Assembly (NCBI RefSeq): GCF_027596085.1
Contig: NC_072469.1
Coordinates: forward strand, 14,043,232-14,107,231
Origin: Anoplopoma fimbria
Lineage: Eukaryota > Chordata > Actinopteri > Perciformes > Anoplopomatidae
Direction of reading: 5' to 3'
Length of the DNA stretch: 64,000 nucleotides
In this document: piece after piece, positions 48,046 through 59,966 of the stretch
Numbering within the stretch: the stretch's first letter is position 1
Layout: every line of letters starts with the position of its first letter
Notes under the pieces: generated by a model
What the model was told of the DNA's origin: nothing
Databases searched by the model: none
What the model saw: the letters and a program-made list of their open reading frames with translations, nothing else
Program-made: the position numbers and the translations under genes

Positions 48046-48249
48046 CCGCCCCGTGTCTGCCTGTCTATCCGTCTGCCTGTCTATCTACCTGTCTGTGTGT
48101 GGACGAGGCCCAGCTGCTGTGTTATTGCACTTGGCTGCCTCTGACAACTTAATAGGATGTTTGATTTCCACGTTAGGCTTTCTGCACCCGCCGATGCTCG
48201 ACATTTAGCCCTTTGATATTTTGGCTTCCCCTACTCACTACTCAAAACA

Positions 48250-48250
48250 A

Positions 48251-48285
<35 letters not shown>
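48250..48285. repeat. Compound (AC)n(AT)n microsatellite
   Basis: A CA run passes directly into a TA run. Confidence 0.9.
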
Positions 48286-48399
48286 AATACACAAACACAA
48301 AGCTGACCTCACATCACCTGCAACACACGTTACAAATTTCATTTGCTCAACCATAAGCAAGGAGAGGACCAAGCCAAAACATACACAGAGGCCGTCAGC

Positions 48400-48690
48400 C
48401 CTTGCTCGCAGGGTCCGATTATCCCCATAGTTTCCCCTTAAAGTGGTGAATACCTCTAAGTGGGGGAAAAGGTCTCATTCCAAGACGGCCAGACATCTTG
48501 TTTGTCATCACTTACAGGCCACGAGGATGACCCGCTCTCGGCACAGCAGTATCACTTACACCAAGAGATGGCTATCGAGCAGCCATCCATGTCTACTCTA
48601 TCTCTGTGGCATGAGATGATAAAAGACGTCTCCTAATTCCTCATGAAGCAGCGACCCATAGTTATGGCCTCGTGCGACCTTTTCCAAACG
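48400..48690. promoter_or_regulatory. Candidate conserved non-coding element
   Basis: Long unique stretch of even base composition with words such as CTTGTTTGTCATCA, GAGATGATAAAAGACG and CCTCATGAAGCAGCGACCC. It carries neither coding bias nor repeat signatures. It is among the better candidates in the window, still judged by texture only. Confidence 0.32.
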
Positions 48691-49647
48691 TATCTGTTTT
48701 GTGTAAAGGATGTGAATATTGCCATGTCACTCATTAGGTAGCACCGCCACTATTTATGTCTCTGTTAGAATGGGCCTCTGTTTCTCCTAAGAAACAGCTA
48801 AGATTGTTAGCGTAAATAGGGGCACCGGCAACAGAATAACAGCACGCACCGGGGTGGGTTTGCTGGTGTCTTTACTGATGAACGCGGTAAAGGTTGTTGG
48901 AGATGGATCATTGACATAAAATACTTTTAAAATGGGTTAAACATTTTTCCCTTCATGTTGTAATGATAATATACAGTCATGTAGGAACACTAAAAACTGC
49001 TGCACTGTCTTCCCAATCATCCACCTCGTACATCCGATGCATCACCCTAGTCACCCTAGTGCTTCCTGTTTTTGACACGGCCCGCGCCTCAGGTAATGAC
49101 ACCATCTGTTAAAACAAACACGTGTCAGTCACACCGGTTTTGAATAGGTCAAGAGTGTCATAAAGTATCACGTAATCAACACTTTCTTATGTTTAATGCT
49201 GTGGCATTTGAAAGCAGACACTTGGAGGGTGTTTAAAGCACCTACACCTAGTGTGACAATGTGCAATCTTAAACATCTATATAGCTGTTGTCACTTTTTA
49301 AGTTGATAGACTTGCTGTATTGAAATACAGGTGATAGCAGAGAGCAGGTGGGGTCGGATTTGGCCGTGATGCACAGCTTTGCTGTTGGCCAACTGAGAAG
49401 AGGATTATAATTTAGAGATGTAATAAGAGATAAGAGCTGTTTATTCAGGTTTTAAGATTGGCCTTTTATTTCAAAAAATGCTTTTAAAACAGTTGAATGC
49501 AAGTTGTATTCAAAGTCTAATAAAGTCTAGACGGATTCCATACAAATATTTAGAGAAAGGATTATCTGGTCCAAAATGCTACATGTTGCCTGTAAAGCAA
49601 ACAAACACAGAAACCAGCAACTGTGAGCCCTCTGTGAACCCTTCAGG

Positions 49648-49648
<1 letters not shown>

Positions 49649-49714
<66 letters not shown>
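49649..49714. repeat. (TG)33 microsatellite
   Basis: Uninterrupted run of 66 bases, then CGCG. Confidence 0.97.
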
Positions 49715-49718
<4 letters not shown>

Positions 49719-49875
49719 TTTTTCTGTGCGTGTGATCAAAGATCATGCAGAAGATTACGCACATGTAAGTAAACAGAAGAAGCAGACGATTAGGAATTTA
49801 AAAGGAAGACAAACATTCCCTGACGCTGCGTATGTTTGAGTATACGCGGAACAAGTGTCACAAAAAGTTCATCCC

Positions 49876-49899
49876 TGTGTGTGTGTGTGTGTGTGTGTG
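49876..49899. repeat. (TG)12 microsatellite
   Basis: Uninterrupted dinucleotide run, a second short one about 160 bases after the 66-base tract. Confidence 0.9.
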
Positions 49900-50718
49900 A
49901 AAAGACAGTATGTGAAGAGGGATGAACAGACAGAGGGGGATCCCGCTGTTCTGGCTCTGTGGACACGTTCCCTCTGCCCTCATTAGATGGTTAACCAGTG
50001 TCCAGTCAGGCACACACACAAAAAAAGAAAAGAAAACGGGCCCCTCCAACTGGCCATCCGTCTCATCTCCAGAGACAGCAAACAAAACTCCCTGCTGCAT
50101 CGATCCTGCGCTCCTGGAGGGGAACACCCGCTGCAGCTCGAAACGGCCCAAAAAAAGGACAGGGTCAGAGGCACGAAAGGGCCAGGTTTATTGAGAGAAC
50201 GAGCAGGGGAAGGGGAGGATTTTCAACCGATTCGCTACATATAACCGTATCCGACATGCATGCCGGTAGCTGCTTGCTAATTACGGGCCGAATTCGCACT
50301 AGGAGGTTTGTTGTGTCACCGGGTCCGAGGAACAATCTGACAATTGTTGTGATAGAAGATTGGTCAGAAGAGGGCCGGCCACTTCCCCCCTACCCCCAAT
50401 TATCCCCATTTAGTGGTTCTGCTTCAAGCTGCCTGGACGGGGAAGAGGAAAAAAATAAAGGAAAGACGTCAAAACGAAACACAGGAAAGAGACAGAGGAG
50501 AGAAAGTTGACCACTGGACCTTTTTGTCAACTCCAAAACTGTGGAAACTTGCTTGAGTATTTACTTTAGAGCGGCAGTGAAGTGAATGAAACAGGCGATG
50601 GATCTTGGCCTAATGAGCTCAGCCAACCCCCCCCCCCCTTTACTTACCTAGCCAGTACGGGCGAGAGGAGGAGGGGGCGAAAAGGGACGATTATGAATTG
50701 AGTTAATGAGACTGGATC

Positions 50719-50745
50719 GGGGTGGGGGTCGGATGGGTTACGGGG
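50719..50745 (+). other. G-quadruplex motif
   Basis: GGGG-T-GGGGG-TCGGAT-GGG-TTAC-GGGG meets the four-tract rule with loops of one, six and four bases. Confidence 0.65.
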
Positions 50746-52079
50746 CAGCCTGAGAATTCAACCTTTCCCCCCCTTCTATCCTTTATTTCTTTCTCCCTTC
50801 CTTCCCTAGTGAAAAAAAAAAGAAATCTCCTGCAGGTGTTTTCAAAGTGTGCTGAATCCCAGTGATGGACTCCTGTTGTTAATAGTAAAAAGTGTCAGAT
50901 TCTCCAGACCTGATTGTAAAGCATGTACTGGAAGGTTCTGTAGGATCCCGGGCTTCTTAACTGTAACTGTTCCTGACCTCTGACCCCTTTCAGTGAATAC
51001 AGTAGAATGTAGGCTAAAACAACACGGCAGCTATTGTGCTTAGTGTTTCCATTTTAAACGTTTACGTTGTAGTGGAAGGTCAATACTGTTACATCATAAA
51101 GCTATGCAGTATTATGTTTAAAACTACAGTAACTTGCTAACACATAGCTAACATTAGCACGCTAACAGGTAGAACAGTACCAACTGACATTTCACGTTTC
51201 TAGCTCGCTACGTGACATTTTTTTAGCATTTCATTACTTGGTCACTGAAAGTTTTACACTGCGGTAGGTGTGGTTTTTACAGTATGACGCGTGGTGCTCT
51301 GTCTCTGTAGTCCCAGTGTTGCTATTAGACACGTTCTGAACCGCGTCATAGCCCTGTAGCGTAAAGGCAATGTAAGACGTCTGTCCCTTCATAACAGTGG
51401 TCATTTAGGAGGACCTATTGTGCGGTTGACTTTGTATATCACTTGGAATGTGTATAGCAAGCTACGCCAAATAGTTTTCATTTGGAAAAGCGGAAGCTAG
51501 TTCCAACCAGAGAGTGCAGCTAGTTAGCCTAGCTTGATAATGTTAGCATTTAGCCAGCAAGTGGGAAAATGCATGACTGAGTAAATGGAAAGTGAACGTC
51601 AGGAACATGCTTCATCTACTAGCTAGCTGAACCGAGGTTAGTCCAAATTTCATGTCAGGAATTTGCACGAAATATATTCGTACTTATTTTGTAGTAAAAA
51701 TGGATTGTAATTTCAGTTTCACTTTAAAACATCACGATAAAATGAATTCTTAGAATGATAATAGCCCTGTACGTGATTTTTATACGTCCATACACCCATG
51801 CTGATGTGAGAGTGGAGAGGTGAGCCTGTGTACACGGTGAACCCTATGGCCGAGCCGAGCCAGGATGGAGGTGGAAGGGCAGAGAGAGAGGGGGAAGGTA
51901 AGGAGGGGAGGTGTGTTTGTGTTCGGCCTACTTAGACTGATTTCAGCCCCAGCAACGACCCGCGGGAGCTCCTGCGCTTCACCCACTGGGCTCGCCTCAA
52001 CACCCTGACTTGATCATTCAACCATGTGACTCAGGCCCGGAGCCAAGAGGGCTGGAGACAGACAGAACGGGAGGGGAGA

Positions 52080-52300
52080 GGCAGACAGAGAGAGGCTTGA
52101 TCTCATGAGCTCGCAAACATCGCTCGCGTTTATCAATTTAATTTCCAATCTAATAGAGCCAAATTTGCATCATACCACTTATCTGGACAATTTCTCAAGC
52201 GTCCTCAAAGGCTCTGCCCATCAGCCGAAGCCCACAGGGATGACACAGGGTCAGAGCGACGGACAAAAAGCCCCTTTCTGCGTCTGCCCTCTTTAAAAGT
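52080..52300. promoter_or_regulatory. Candidate conserved non-coding element
   Basis: Sequence such as TTTATCAATTTAATTTCCAA and CAAATTTGCATCATACCAC combines homeodomain-like AATTTAAT and octamer-like ATTTGCAT words in a unique, complex context. Low-confidence regulatory candidate. Confidence 0.32.
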
Positions 52301-53051
52301 GGGCTGAACATTTGTACGCCGTGGATGATAGCAGACTGCTGATCTTCAGCTCCGTATCAAAAGGCGTCCGTTTCCCACACTGGGGTATGTCTCTTTCCCA
52401 CGGACGACCTCCAAAATGCTCAGAGCAGATAGCCGCGCTCTGTCTCGCTGGGCTCAATACGAGCCATGCCAAGCTTGTCATCGACACATTCTGACACAAC
52501 TCTCCACAGGCCCCCCCCATTCATTCGCTGTTTTCGTTCTCCTTCAGCCCAAAAATGCGCATTGTTTGCTGCAAAAAAAAGAGGACTCACACAAGAGGGC
52601 TTTCTGTGTAACATTCAGGCGCCGACTTCAGCAAACAAAGCTCGGTAATAAAATATCTTAGTTACATTGCTTTTTTTATTTGCTCCAGTCACCGTTTGCC
52701 GAGTCACGGCAGTTTCAAATGCCCTTACATGATGCAACGTTTCACACTCCATAAACAGTTGAATTGTCCAAGATCGGTCCGTCTCTGTCTGTAGGATGTT
52801 TGATGTTTTCATACACCTCAAGCAGCTAGACTGTTGCTCATTGTTCAGAGAGACTTAACATGAGAGACAGATGAGCTGGACAGAGCAGGATCAGCGGCCT
52901 GGTGACATTTAACTGGCGACAGCGGCAACAGACTGTGACCTTTCAGCTAGGGGACGCACGCTGCAGGGGCCAGCACTGATAGTAGAGATAGGACTCCCAG
53001 TGTGTTTACTTAGGACACTAAAGAGCAAACAGTGATGGTAGCGATGTCTCC

Positions 53052-53090
53052 CTGACTGACTGACTGTCTGTCTGTCTGTCTGTCTGTCTC
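53052..53090. repeat. (CTGA)n(CTGT)n microsatellite
   Basis: Three TGAC-type units pass into a run of CTGT units. Confidence 0.92.
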
Positions 53091-56074
53091 CATGGCTGCA
53101 GTGATCCATAGCCACTCTACTCATGGGTTAGCGGTCAAAGTGGTACAAGTTACAAATGACACAATGAAACAATGGGATAAAATGTTTCCTGATAAGAAAC
53201 TGTAATTTCATTGTATATTTGGATTTTTTGCCGATCTGCTAATAATAATTAAACAAGTCAAATTTAAGCACAATAATAGTTGTAAACATTGACCAACTCT
53301 GCAACTTCTGCCCAAAGGTTGTGTCCACACTAAAGTGTAAAGGAAATTCTTGTTTTGCCTGTGTTTGAATACAAGTTGGCAATGGTTTGTACAAATTATA
53401 TAGTAATATAAATATATAAATACAAGTTACCTTGCATTTAAAGAAAGCACATACACGCGCTCATTTTGGTGGGTCAAAAAGTATTATTTAGAAGTTTCAC
53501 CTGGGGAAAGCTGTAACAAACAGACAGGGGTCTGTTAAAGAGGCTCCACGATGTCCCGTCAGCTCTTTAGCACTGAGGTGCCACATGGAGCCTGCTTTAG
53601 CATGTAGGTGTTAGCAATGTAATGGTGATATCCAGGAGGATTTCTGGCTTCCACTCATCTTTTGTTCCCTCTGTCTGTCAAGTATTTTCAATCCTAGTGT
53701 GAACCAGTTGGCAGGGAGAAGTCATTTAATTTGCCCAATGTATCTTTTCATATCACAGTGGGGGTTTCCCCTCTAGCAAACAACAGCCTTTAAACTTTGT
53801 GAAAGAAAGAAAAAAATGACAGTCTTTTCTCTATGACTATTTGTCTTGATATCAAGCCATTGATTAGCATTATGTTTTTATCTATGAGGGGAAAAGTTCA
53901 GTGGGGGCTTTGTGCATTTGTCCGACCAAAGTTCATCGCCTTGCAGGCGGAGGCTCAATAAACTGTGGAGATTACAAATATGTACATATATTAGATGACA
54001 AACAAAAATCCCGGCTTTCTGTTTGGATTAGTGTCTTTTAGTCGTTTAAATGTCTCTTTATCTCTCTTTCTTAATGCTCACTTTTTCAGCTCTCTTTGTT
54101 CTTGACAGCAAACAGGCCAAACTTGTCGTTCTACTCTCAGATATCAGATTGTACACTGTTTAATGAAAACATACATTTTCCTGGAGGGTGAAAAAAAAAA
54201 AAAGCCAACCAGTTTGCTGTATTCCAAGACCTGATATATCCTGTCACCTGCTTTTCTGTGACCAATCAGGGAGGAATCTCTGGAATTGGTGCTGCATTGG
54301 CCCAGGTGACATCATTCTCTGCTGATTTGAAACCAATTTGGTAAGCGAATGGCCATTGAAAAGGGATATTAATCAAATGTACCCTTTCAAGAGGCATAAG
54401 CAATGCATATATAGCATGATGAAGTACAGAAACAAGTAAACAGTCTCTTCTTTGGAATTTTACTACTTTGGAATACACCTGCAGTAAAAAATATCCTCAA
54501 ACACATTTTAAAGGGGAGGTGGACTCCTTCTTCTCAAAGGGTCAGGCATGAACATTTTGTACATTAAAAGATACTTTTGGTTTCACTCTACTTGACTCTT
54601 GTTTTTGAAGCCTGGCTAGCTTTCTGATTGGTTATAATAAGATTGTATTTGCTAACTATATAACTAAGATTTGGCAAGATGGCAAGCACACAGGTTTGAA
54701 ACAAACCCACAAGGTAAGATGAGAAGAGAAAATTAAGGCAAATAGTAATATTATCACCCAAAGTCTCTGTTGTAAACGTCCATCACACAGTTTTTCACAC
54801 TATTTTGCAGTGATGTCTCTGTGTTCCTGGATCTCAGCAATAAAACATGCCAACCACAATTTTTTTTGCCCCGTCGAACGGAATTGTAGCGACGTCGAAC
54901 CTCGACACCTCTTTCTAACATACATTAGCAGAGTTCATTGAAAGATATGCAAATAATGCTATGGATCCATTGTTTGGTGGTTTGCAAGCTGATGTTCTCA
55001 AAAAAGCCAGTAAAACAACCAAAGACTCCAAGCTAAAAATTGCCCCAGCTTTCAAAGAAGTAGCTTCATCACCAAAGCAACTTCAAACAGTTCAGTTCTA
55101 ATCCCCAAATCAACCACTTTCCCAACTTAACATCAGTCTTCCAGCCTGGTGCATATTGCGATGCAAATCATGAATTATAAACATGCTGACAAGCTCTCGT
55201 TCCTTAAAGAAAAATGAATTATGTATCAGCTTGTCTCACAAAAGGACATCTTAGTAGGAACTGTCAGAAGGGAATGATCAGCAAAGAGTGCACTGTCAGA
55301 CAGGTCCTGCGTATGCGAAGACAGACATCGGAAAAGGTGAAAACGGAGAAGGCTTCAGTAAGCGCACTGGTCTCTTTGAAATCCAACGTCTGCACAGAGG
55401 ACGTTTTTTTTTTACCTGAGCTTCCACAGAATCAAGCTGTCAGACAAAATGAACTGATAAGTCATACCAGTGCTTAACAGCCATGCAATACTTCCTCTAT
55501 TTTCTTACACCTCTCATGCTTTTATTTTAGCCTTTATTTTCTTTGATTAAAATAAAAGCTTTTCTGTGGCGAGACACGAAGGAAAAATGTAAAAAAATAA
55601 CTCTCCCGGCTCTGGATGTTATGTTGATGTGTGCCGTACAGGGTTCCACAAAAAGGTCATTGTACAGCTTAATTGCGCCCAGTGGATTGTGACGGTGGCG
55701 GGGTAGTGAGCTAAGGGTGCTGCCCGGATCGCAGGTTGGGCCGAGGCCTTGCCCTTATGTTGCGCCGATTCCACAGCTGTCATCGCCTTATTGTCCCCCC
55801 AATTACTCGTAATTACTCCTGGCAGCGGCAGCCCCATTCAGCGGCGCTAACAAAGGATGCTACCTTCCTGCCTGTTTGATCAGGGAGAGCTGAGGATGTT
55901 GCAGTCTCGTCTGGAAAATTCACAGAGAGGAAGGACGTGCAAATAATCTGCTGTAAAGGTCAGAGCTCTCGTAAACTGAGACACCATTTATAATAATTTA
56001 GCAAACAGATGATTAATTCTGCATTCACACATGCTAATAAAAAGGTTTCTCACTTACTTTCATGCCAGCAGAAA
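53091..56074. other. Non-coding stretch with a candidate conserved element
   Basis: No gene recognised. An A-run of 13 lies at 54191-54203. The interval 53520-53640 has words resembling repeat debris. The interval 55640-56040 is listed as a candidate element. Confidence 0.45.
55640..56040. promoter_or_regulatory. Candidate conserved non-coding element cluster
   Basis: Unique sequence with CAGCTTAATTGCGCCCAGTG, CCCCAATTACTCGTAATTAC and GATGATTAATTCTGCATTC, repeated TAATTA-type words and E-box CAGCTG near 55775. Composition is even and there is no repeat signature. It looks like enhancer DNA near a developmental gene. Confidence 0.33.
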
Positions 56075-56168
56075 CATTTAGCATCCATCCATCCATTTTC
56101 CGTAACCTGCTTATCCAGTTAAGGGTCGCAGGGGTGCTGGAGCCGATCTCAGCTGTCAATGGGCGAAG
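56075..56168 (-). repeat. Dispersed repeat G, minus copy
   Basis: ATCCATCCATCC followed by ATTTTCCGTAACCTGCTTAT and AGGGTCGCAGGGGTGCTGGA is the reverse complement of 37665-37760. About 75 central bases appear identical between the two copies. Confidence 0.75.
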
Positions 56169-56384
56169 GCAACATTTAGCATATTATATGTAATTATTTA
56201 TGTTAATAAATCATTCATAAATATTTAGTTGACATGTTAATCAGTTGTCTACAACCTAACCATTTTCAAGTCCATTGGATTGGTCTTAAACAATTACAGA
56301 GGTAGCTAAAATGGCTAAATGAATCGATTAGAACTCGATAGAAAATAATTACAGAAAGTATTTTGGTAATTAAAGGTGCAACAT
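56169..56384. other. AT-rich spacer between repeats G and C
   Basis: No feature seen. Confidence 0.45.
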
Positions 56385-56620
56385 AATTTTAGTCCAAAAA
56401 TGAACCAACATTATCAACTTCCTGTGAAGAGGTTATAGTGTTGATGTCGTGTATGTGTTGTGTTGCAGAGATTTCTACTGAGATGAGCGTGCTAACCAGT
56501 TAGCTCAGGCCGGCCTTTCTTGTAATACAACTTGTACCTCGGGAGGCGATAGTGAGTCAATGTAGCATCCAGTCTGTCCTCAGTCCCACATGAGAGGACA
56601 GGAAGAAGAAGAGCTGCCCA
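56385..56620 (-). repeat. Dispersed repeat C, minus copy
   Basis: Reverse complement of 6380-6560, extended at its end by a segment closing in TTAAAGGTGCAA at 56382-56394. Shared words are CAGAGATTTCTACTGAGATG, TGTAATACAACTTGTACCTC and GCATCCAGTCTGTCC. Confidence 0.62.
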
Positions 56621-59600
56621 AGCCTAAAGGTACGCCGTCTGTGTAAGTTTTGATAGTTTGTTTATTGGATTATTGGAGCGGACAGCAGCTCCTGGAGACG
56701 GACCTTCAGTTAGCGGCTATAGCAAGGTTTGATGTGCGTTTCAGCTGTTTGGTCGAATTTTGCGTATTCTTGCCCTACTGGTAGTTAGTAGTTGGCTTTT
56801 CTTTTGTAACCAATGACTGTTGGTTGTCCGGTTGTAATTTTTGAGTATTCCGGCTGTTCTTAGTCAGTTCTTTGGCATTTGAATACACATTCACATTCAC
56901 CTTGGGCTTTACGAAACAGTGACAGAATTCTTTTATTATGATTTTCTGTCATTTTATAGACCAAACAATTAATTTATTCAGAAATTATCTTCAGATTAAC
57001 CCACTATAAAAATGATCTGCAGTTGCACCTCCAAAAAGGCAAAGCAAGTTTCATGCTGGAGGATTCTCCACAACCTGGCAACCCAAAAGTTATTATGAAT
57101 GTTGTATCAAAGATCCTTGAGGTCTTAATAAATTATTTTATCCCTTAGACGCCATTTAAACCTCCTTTCTCAGTCAAACAAGGGGGTCATAGACGAACAC
57201 AGTTGATGACAGTTGTGGGGTTCTTTGATTTGATAGTCCCGGCAACCAAATGCAACCAATCAGATCTGATCAAACCAATGATAGAATTTGAAACCAAGTT
57301 TTCTGGCATTAATAGATGTTTCATAAACTGTGTCTTATCCAAAAAGTGGTACACATTGTAAAAACCAGTGAGAAATTAGATATTCAGTTCCCTTCCTGTT
57401 CCCGACTATTCCTTTCCCATCGATTATCAAGGTAAATGTGACAACATGTAACCACGTGGATTCTTCTAGCACAGCTCCATGTGCCGTGATGTTATGTTAG
57501 TGCAGTGTAGCAGTGTAGATAATTGGCACATAACTCACACAGTGCTCCGTGCTACATACTGTAAATCATTCACGGTGAAGCCTATTATATGATACGGAGT
57601 AGACTGCAGATGTTTCTGCTCGCCTAGTTACCGCGACCCTGCGGATGTGTATCTGTCTGCTACTGGTTATCCGAACCAGGGGCTTAATTATTACAGAGGG
57701 ATCCAGACATGTTCCCATGCTGAGGCCGATTTCACTGTCATTTTTCATCCGCGAGTGGCTGGAACTAACTTTACAGCCGCGGCTCCTCCACTTAATCATG
57801 TTTTATTGCTCCTCTGACCCTCGCTGCCGAGAGGAGATGGCAGAACACGGCGGGCCGGGTCCTTAAACCAATAATTATAAACCAGCCCGCTCTGTCCGTT
57901 TACCAGACAGACACTTCCTCAGATGATACACAAAGCTGGAACAGTGGCAGTGGCTCTTATGGACTATATAGGGGTAGTCAAATAAACTTAACTCTTAAGT
58001 AATTTATGCACAATTGCAAACACTGTCAAGAACATGGGTGGGCATTCAGCAAAGATTCATATTGTTTATGCATAAACTAGTACTAGTGGAACATGCGATG
58101 GTATTACTTTTTTTCCAAATGCCTTAAAAAAAAATTATAAAACAGTAACATAAGTCGTCAAAAAGTCAGCAAAGCAATCCACCAATGTCACAGGGACAGC
58201 AATATCTATCTTAAGTTGGCAAATTTAAAGTACGCTAACTGCAAACGTATGCCGCTGGTCATAGCAGAAGAAGTAAAGCTGTAATGGTAAAATCTCGAGC
58301 AAGGGTGCGTTTTATTGCTCATAAATTCAACTTTTCATATGCAAGAAGGAGACTGTGCTATTTCTTCTCTCAAAAGCTACGTAGTCTCACTTCAAACTCC
58401 CTTTTCAGTGTTCGTGTTATTTTGTCTACCCCCCCCTGTAATTCCCATAAGTACAGACATCATTACCAAACACAAGCTCAGAAAACGGTGGCCCGCGGAA
58501 CAAGGAAGTTCTATGAGAGTCGCAAGTGAATACGATTCAGTGGCGTGACTCCACGACTTTTACAACCTCGCCGTGCCAGCGTCAACAGTCGAGCCCTCCA
58601 AATTGCACCGCGCTCACAACCAGGGATGCACGACGTACACTCAAAGCAACCTTTCTGGAGAATTGGTATATTAAGAAGACGGGAACTTCATCATATTTAT
58701 GCGAGGCAAGACCGAGGCCTGTCGGAGACCTGTCGCCGAGCGGCTGCCGACACCTCTGCCATGTTGGGTGGAGTAGCCAACATTTCTGACTCCACATGTA
58801 AGACTTAAACACAGAGAACCGTGAGTCACAAGCTGATGTAATACGTCCTGGAAGGACTTCACATTTGCAGCGACTGGTAAAATTTCCCCTCATTTAATTA
58901 ACTAATGCAACGGCGATATATCAAATGTGATGTGAAGGGTTTTATGAAGTGAGTGCGGAGCCATAATGTCCAAACAAGCTTTTTGGATTTGACCCAAAAT
59001 CAGGGAGGACAAAGCTGAAGTGATGCCCGCTGCTACGGAGCTCAACTCGACTCCCACAGTCGGACTGAAGAGCCTTTTTTTTTTATGATCTGTTTATGTT
59101 ACTTCAGCTTGGTCTTCTGTATCCCGTCCCATCGGACAGATCAGGAAACTGTGGATCCAGCAGCGTGGGAACATAGAAACCAGCCGACAAAATCCTGACC
59201 TTGCACAGGGAACATACATGGGTGCACCGTTCTAGACACGCCACCGCTCTGTTGTCCAGCATCCCCCCCTAGCGCTGTCCTCACCTGCAGCAATAACTTT
59301 GTCACATCGTAAAGAAAGAACCAGTGGCTAAAATGAACACCACTTCCACATCCACCTTGGCCTTAGGTGTTTTAACTCAGACTGCAGCTTTCAACTGTGT
59401 CTCTTGCACTAGGCTCCCGGGGGCCTGTGCAGTAAACCAGACGGCACACACAGCTTCTTTGTGCATGCCGTGTGTATTTCTGGCCTTTTTTTGAGGCTGC
59501 GATTTGCAAAAATGCGTACTTTACGCTTTCATGTCAGGGCAGGGTTGCTGGTGGAGACGAGGCTCTGGTACCCTGACACAAGTCACAGTCAATCTGGGCT

Positions 59601-59947
59601 GAGGGAGAGCAGCGGCGGGTGCTCTGCTCAACGCAAACTCACCCCAGCTCTGCCAGGAGCTTTCTGCACAGAGCTCCAGGGTGGCCGCGGGGTAAGAGTA
59701 GCGTTTGCTTACCAAATGCACCTATTTTATCACTTCACTCAGATCTAATGGCGCTTGCATCTGCTTGATTACCACGGTTTTTGATGGCCTGGCACAAAAA
59801 TGCTCTTTCAGCGTGCCCCTATAGCTCCAAAATGGCATTAGTAAAGCGGTAGCTGAGCAGGGTTTGAGACTTAATTCAAAGAGCTCCAGCTGCTTTTACG
59901 CCTGTAATTATGACATTTACACTCCCAACAGCTACCAATTCCGTTTC
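56621..59947. other. Unique non-coding stretch with a candidate conserved element
   Basis: No gene recognised. Frames of 73-103 codons around 58284-58893 overlap in several phases and on both strands. A T8 run lies at 59077-59084. The interval 57590-57890 is listed separately. Confidence 0.45.
57590..57890. promoter_or_regulatory. Candidate conserved non-coding element
   Basis: GCTTAATTATTACAGAGGGA, CTCCACTTAATCATGTTTTA and CCAATAATTATAAACCAGCC give several TAAT-core words inside unique sequence of balanced composition. Texture-based call. Confidence 0.33.
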
Positions 59948-59966
59948 TTTTTTTTTTTTTTTTTTT
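59948..59966. repeat. Poly(T) tract
   Basis: T19. It could be the A-tail of a minus-strand retrocopy, but no retrocopy sequence is recognised on the adjoining side. Confidence 0.9.

Larger units (their letters stand above)
47641..49648. other. Non-coding stretch with a candidate conserved element
   Basis: Contains an 18-bp tandem duplication (48002-48045), a degenerate CTGT/CTAT run (48050-48098) and a (CA)n(TA)n tract. The interval 48400-48690 is unique, balanced and complex and reads like conserved non-coding DNA. No gene. Confidence 0.4.
49715..53051. other. Non-coding stretch
   Basis: Contains (GT)12 at 49876-49899, C12 at 50627-50638, a G-quadruplex motif at 50719-50745, TTAGC/GCTAAC-rich repeat debris around 51080-51640 and a candidate conserved element at 52080-52300. 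The 170-codon frame at 49998-50510 overlaps two other frames and shows only basic low-information sequence; no gene is called. Confidence 0.45.

Noticed and set aside
49998..50510. 170-codon basic open frame
   Set aside because: Overlaps other frames in all phases, carries no motif, and its basic residues come from A/G-rich DNA.
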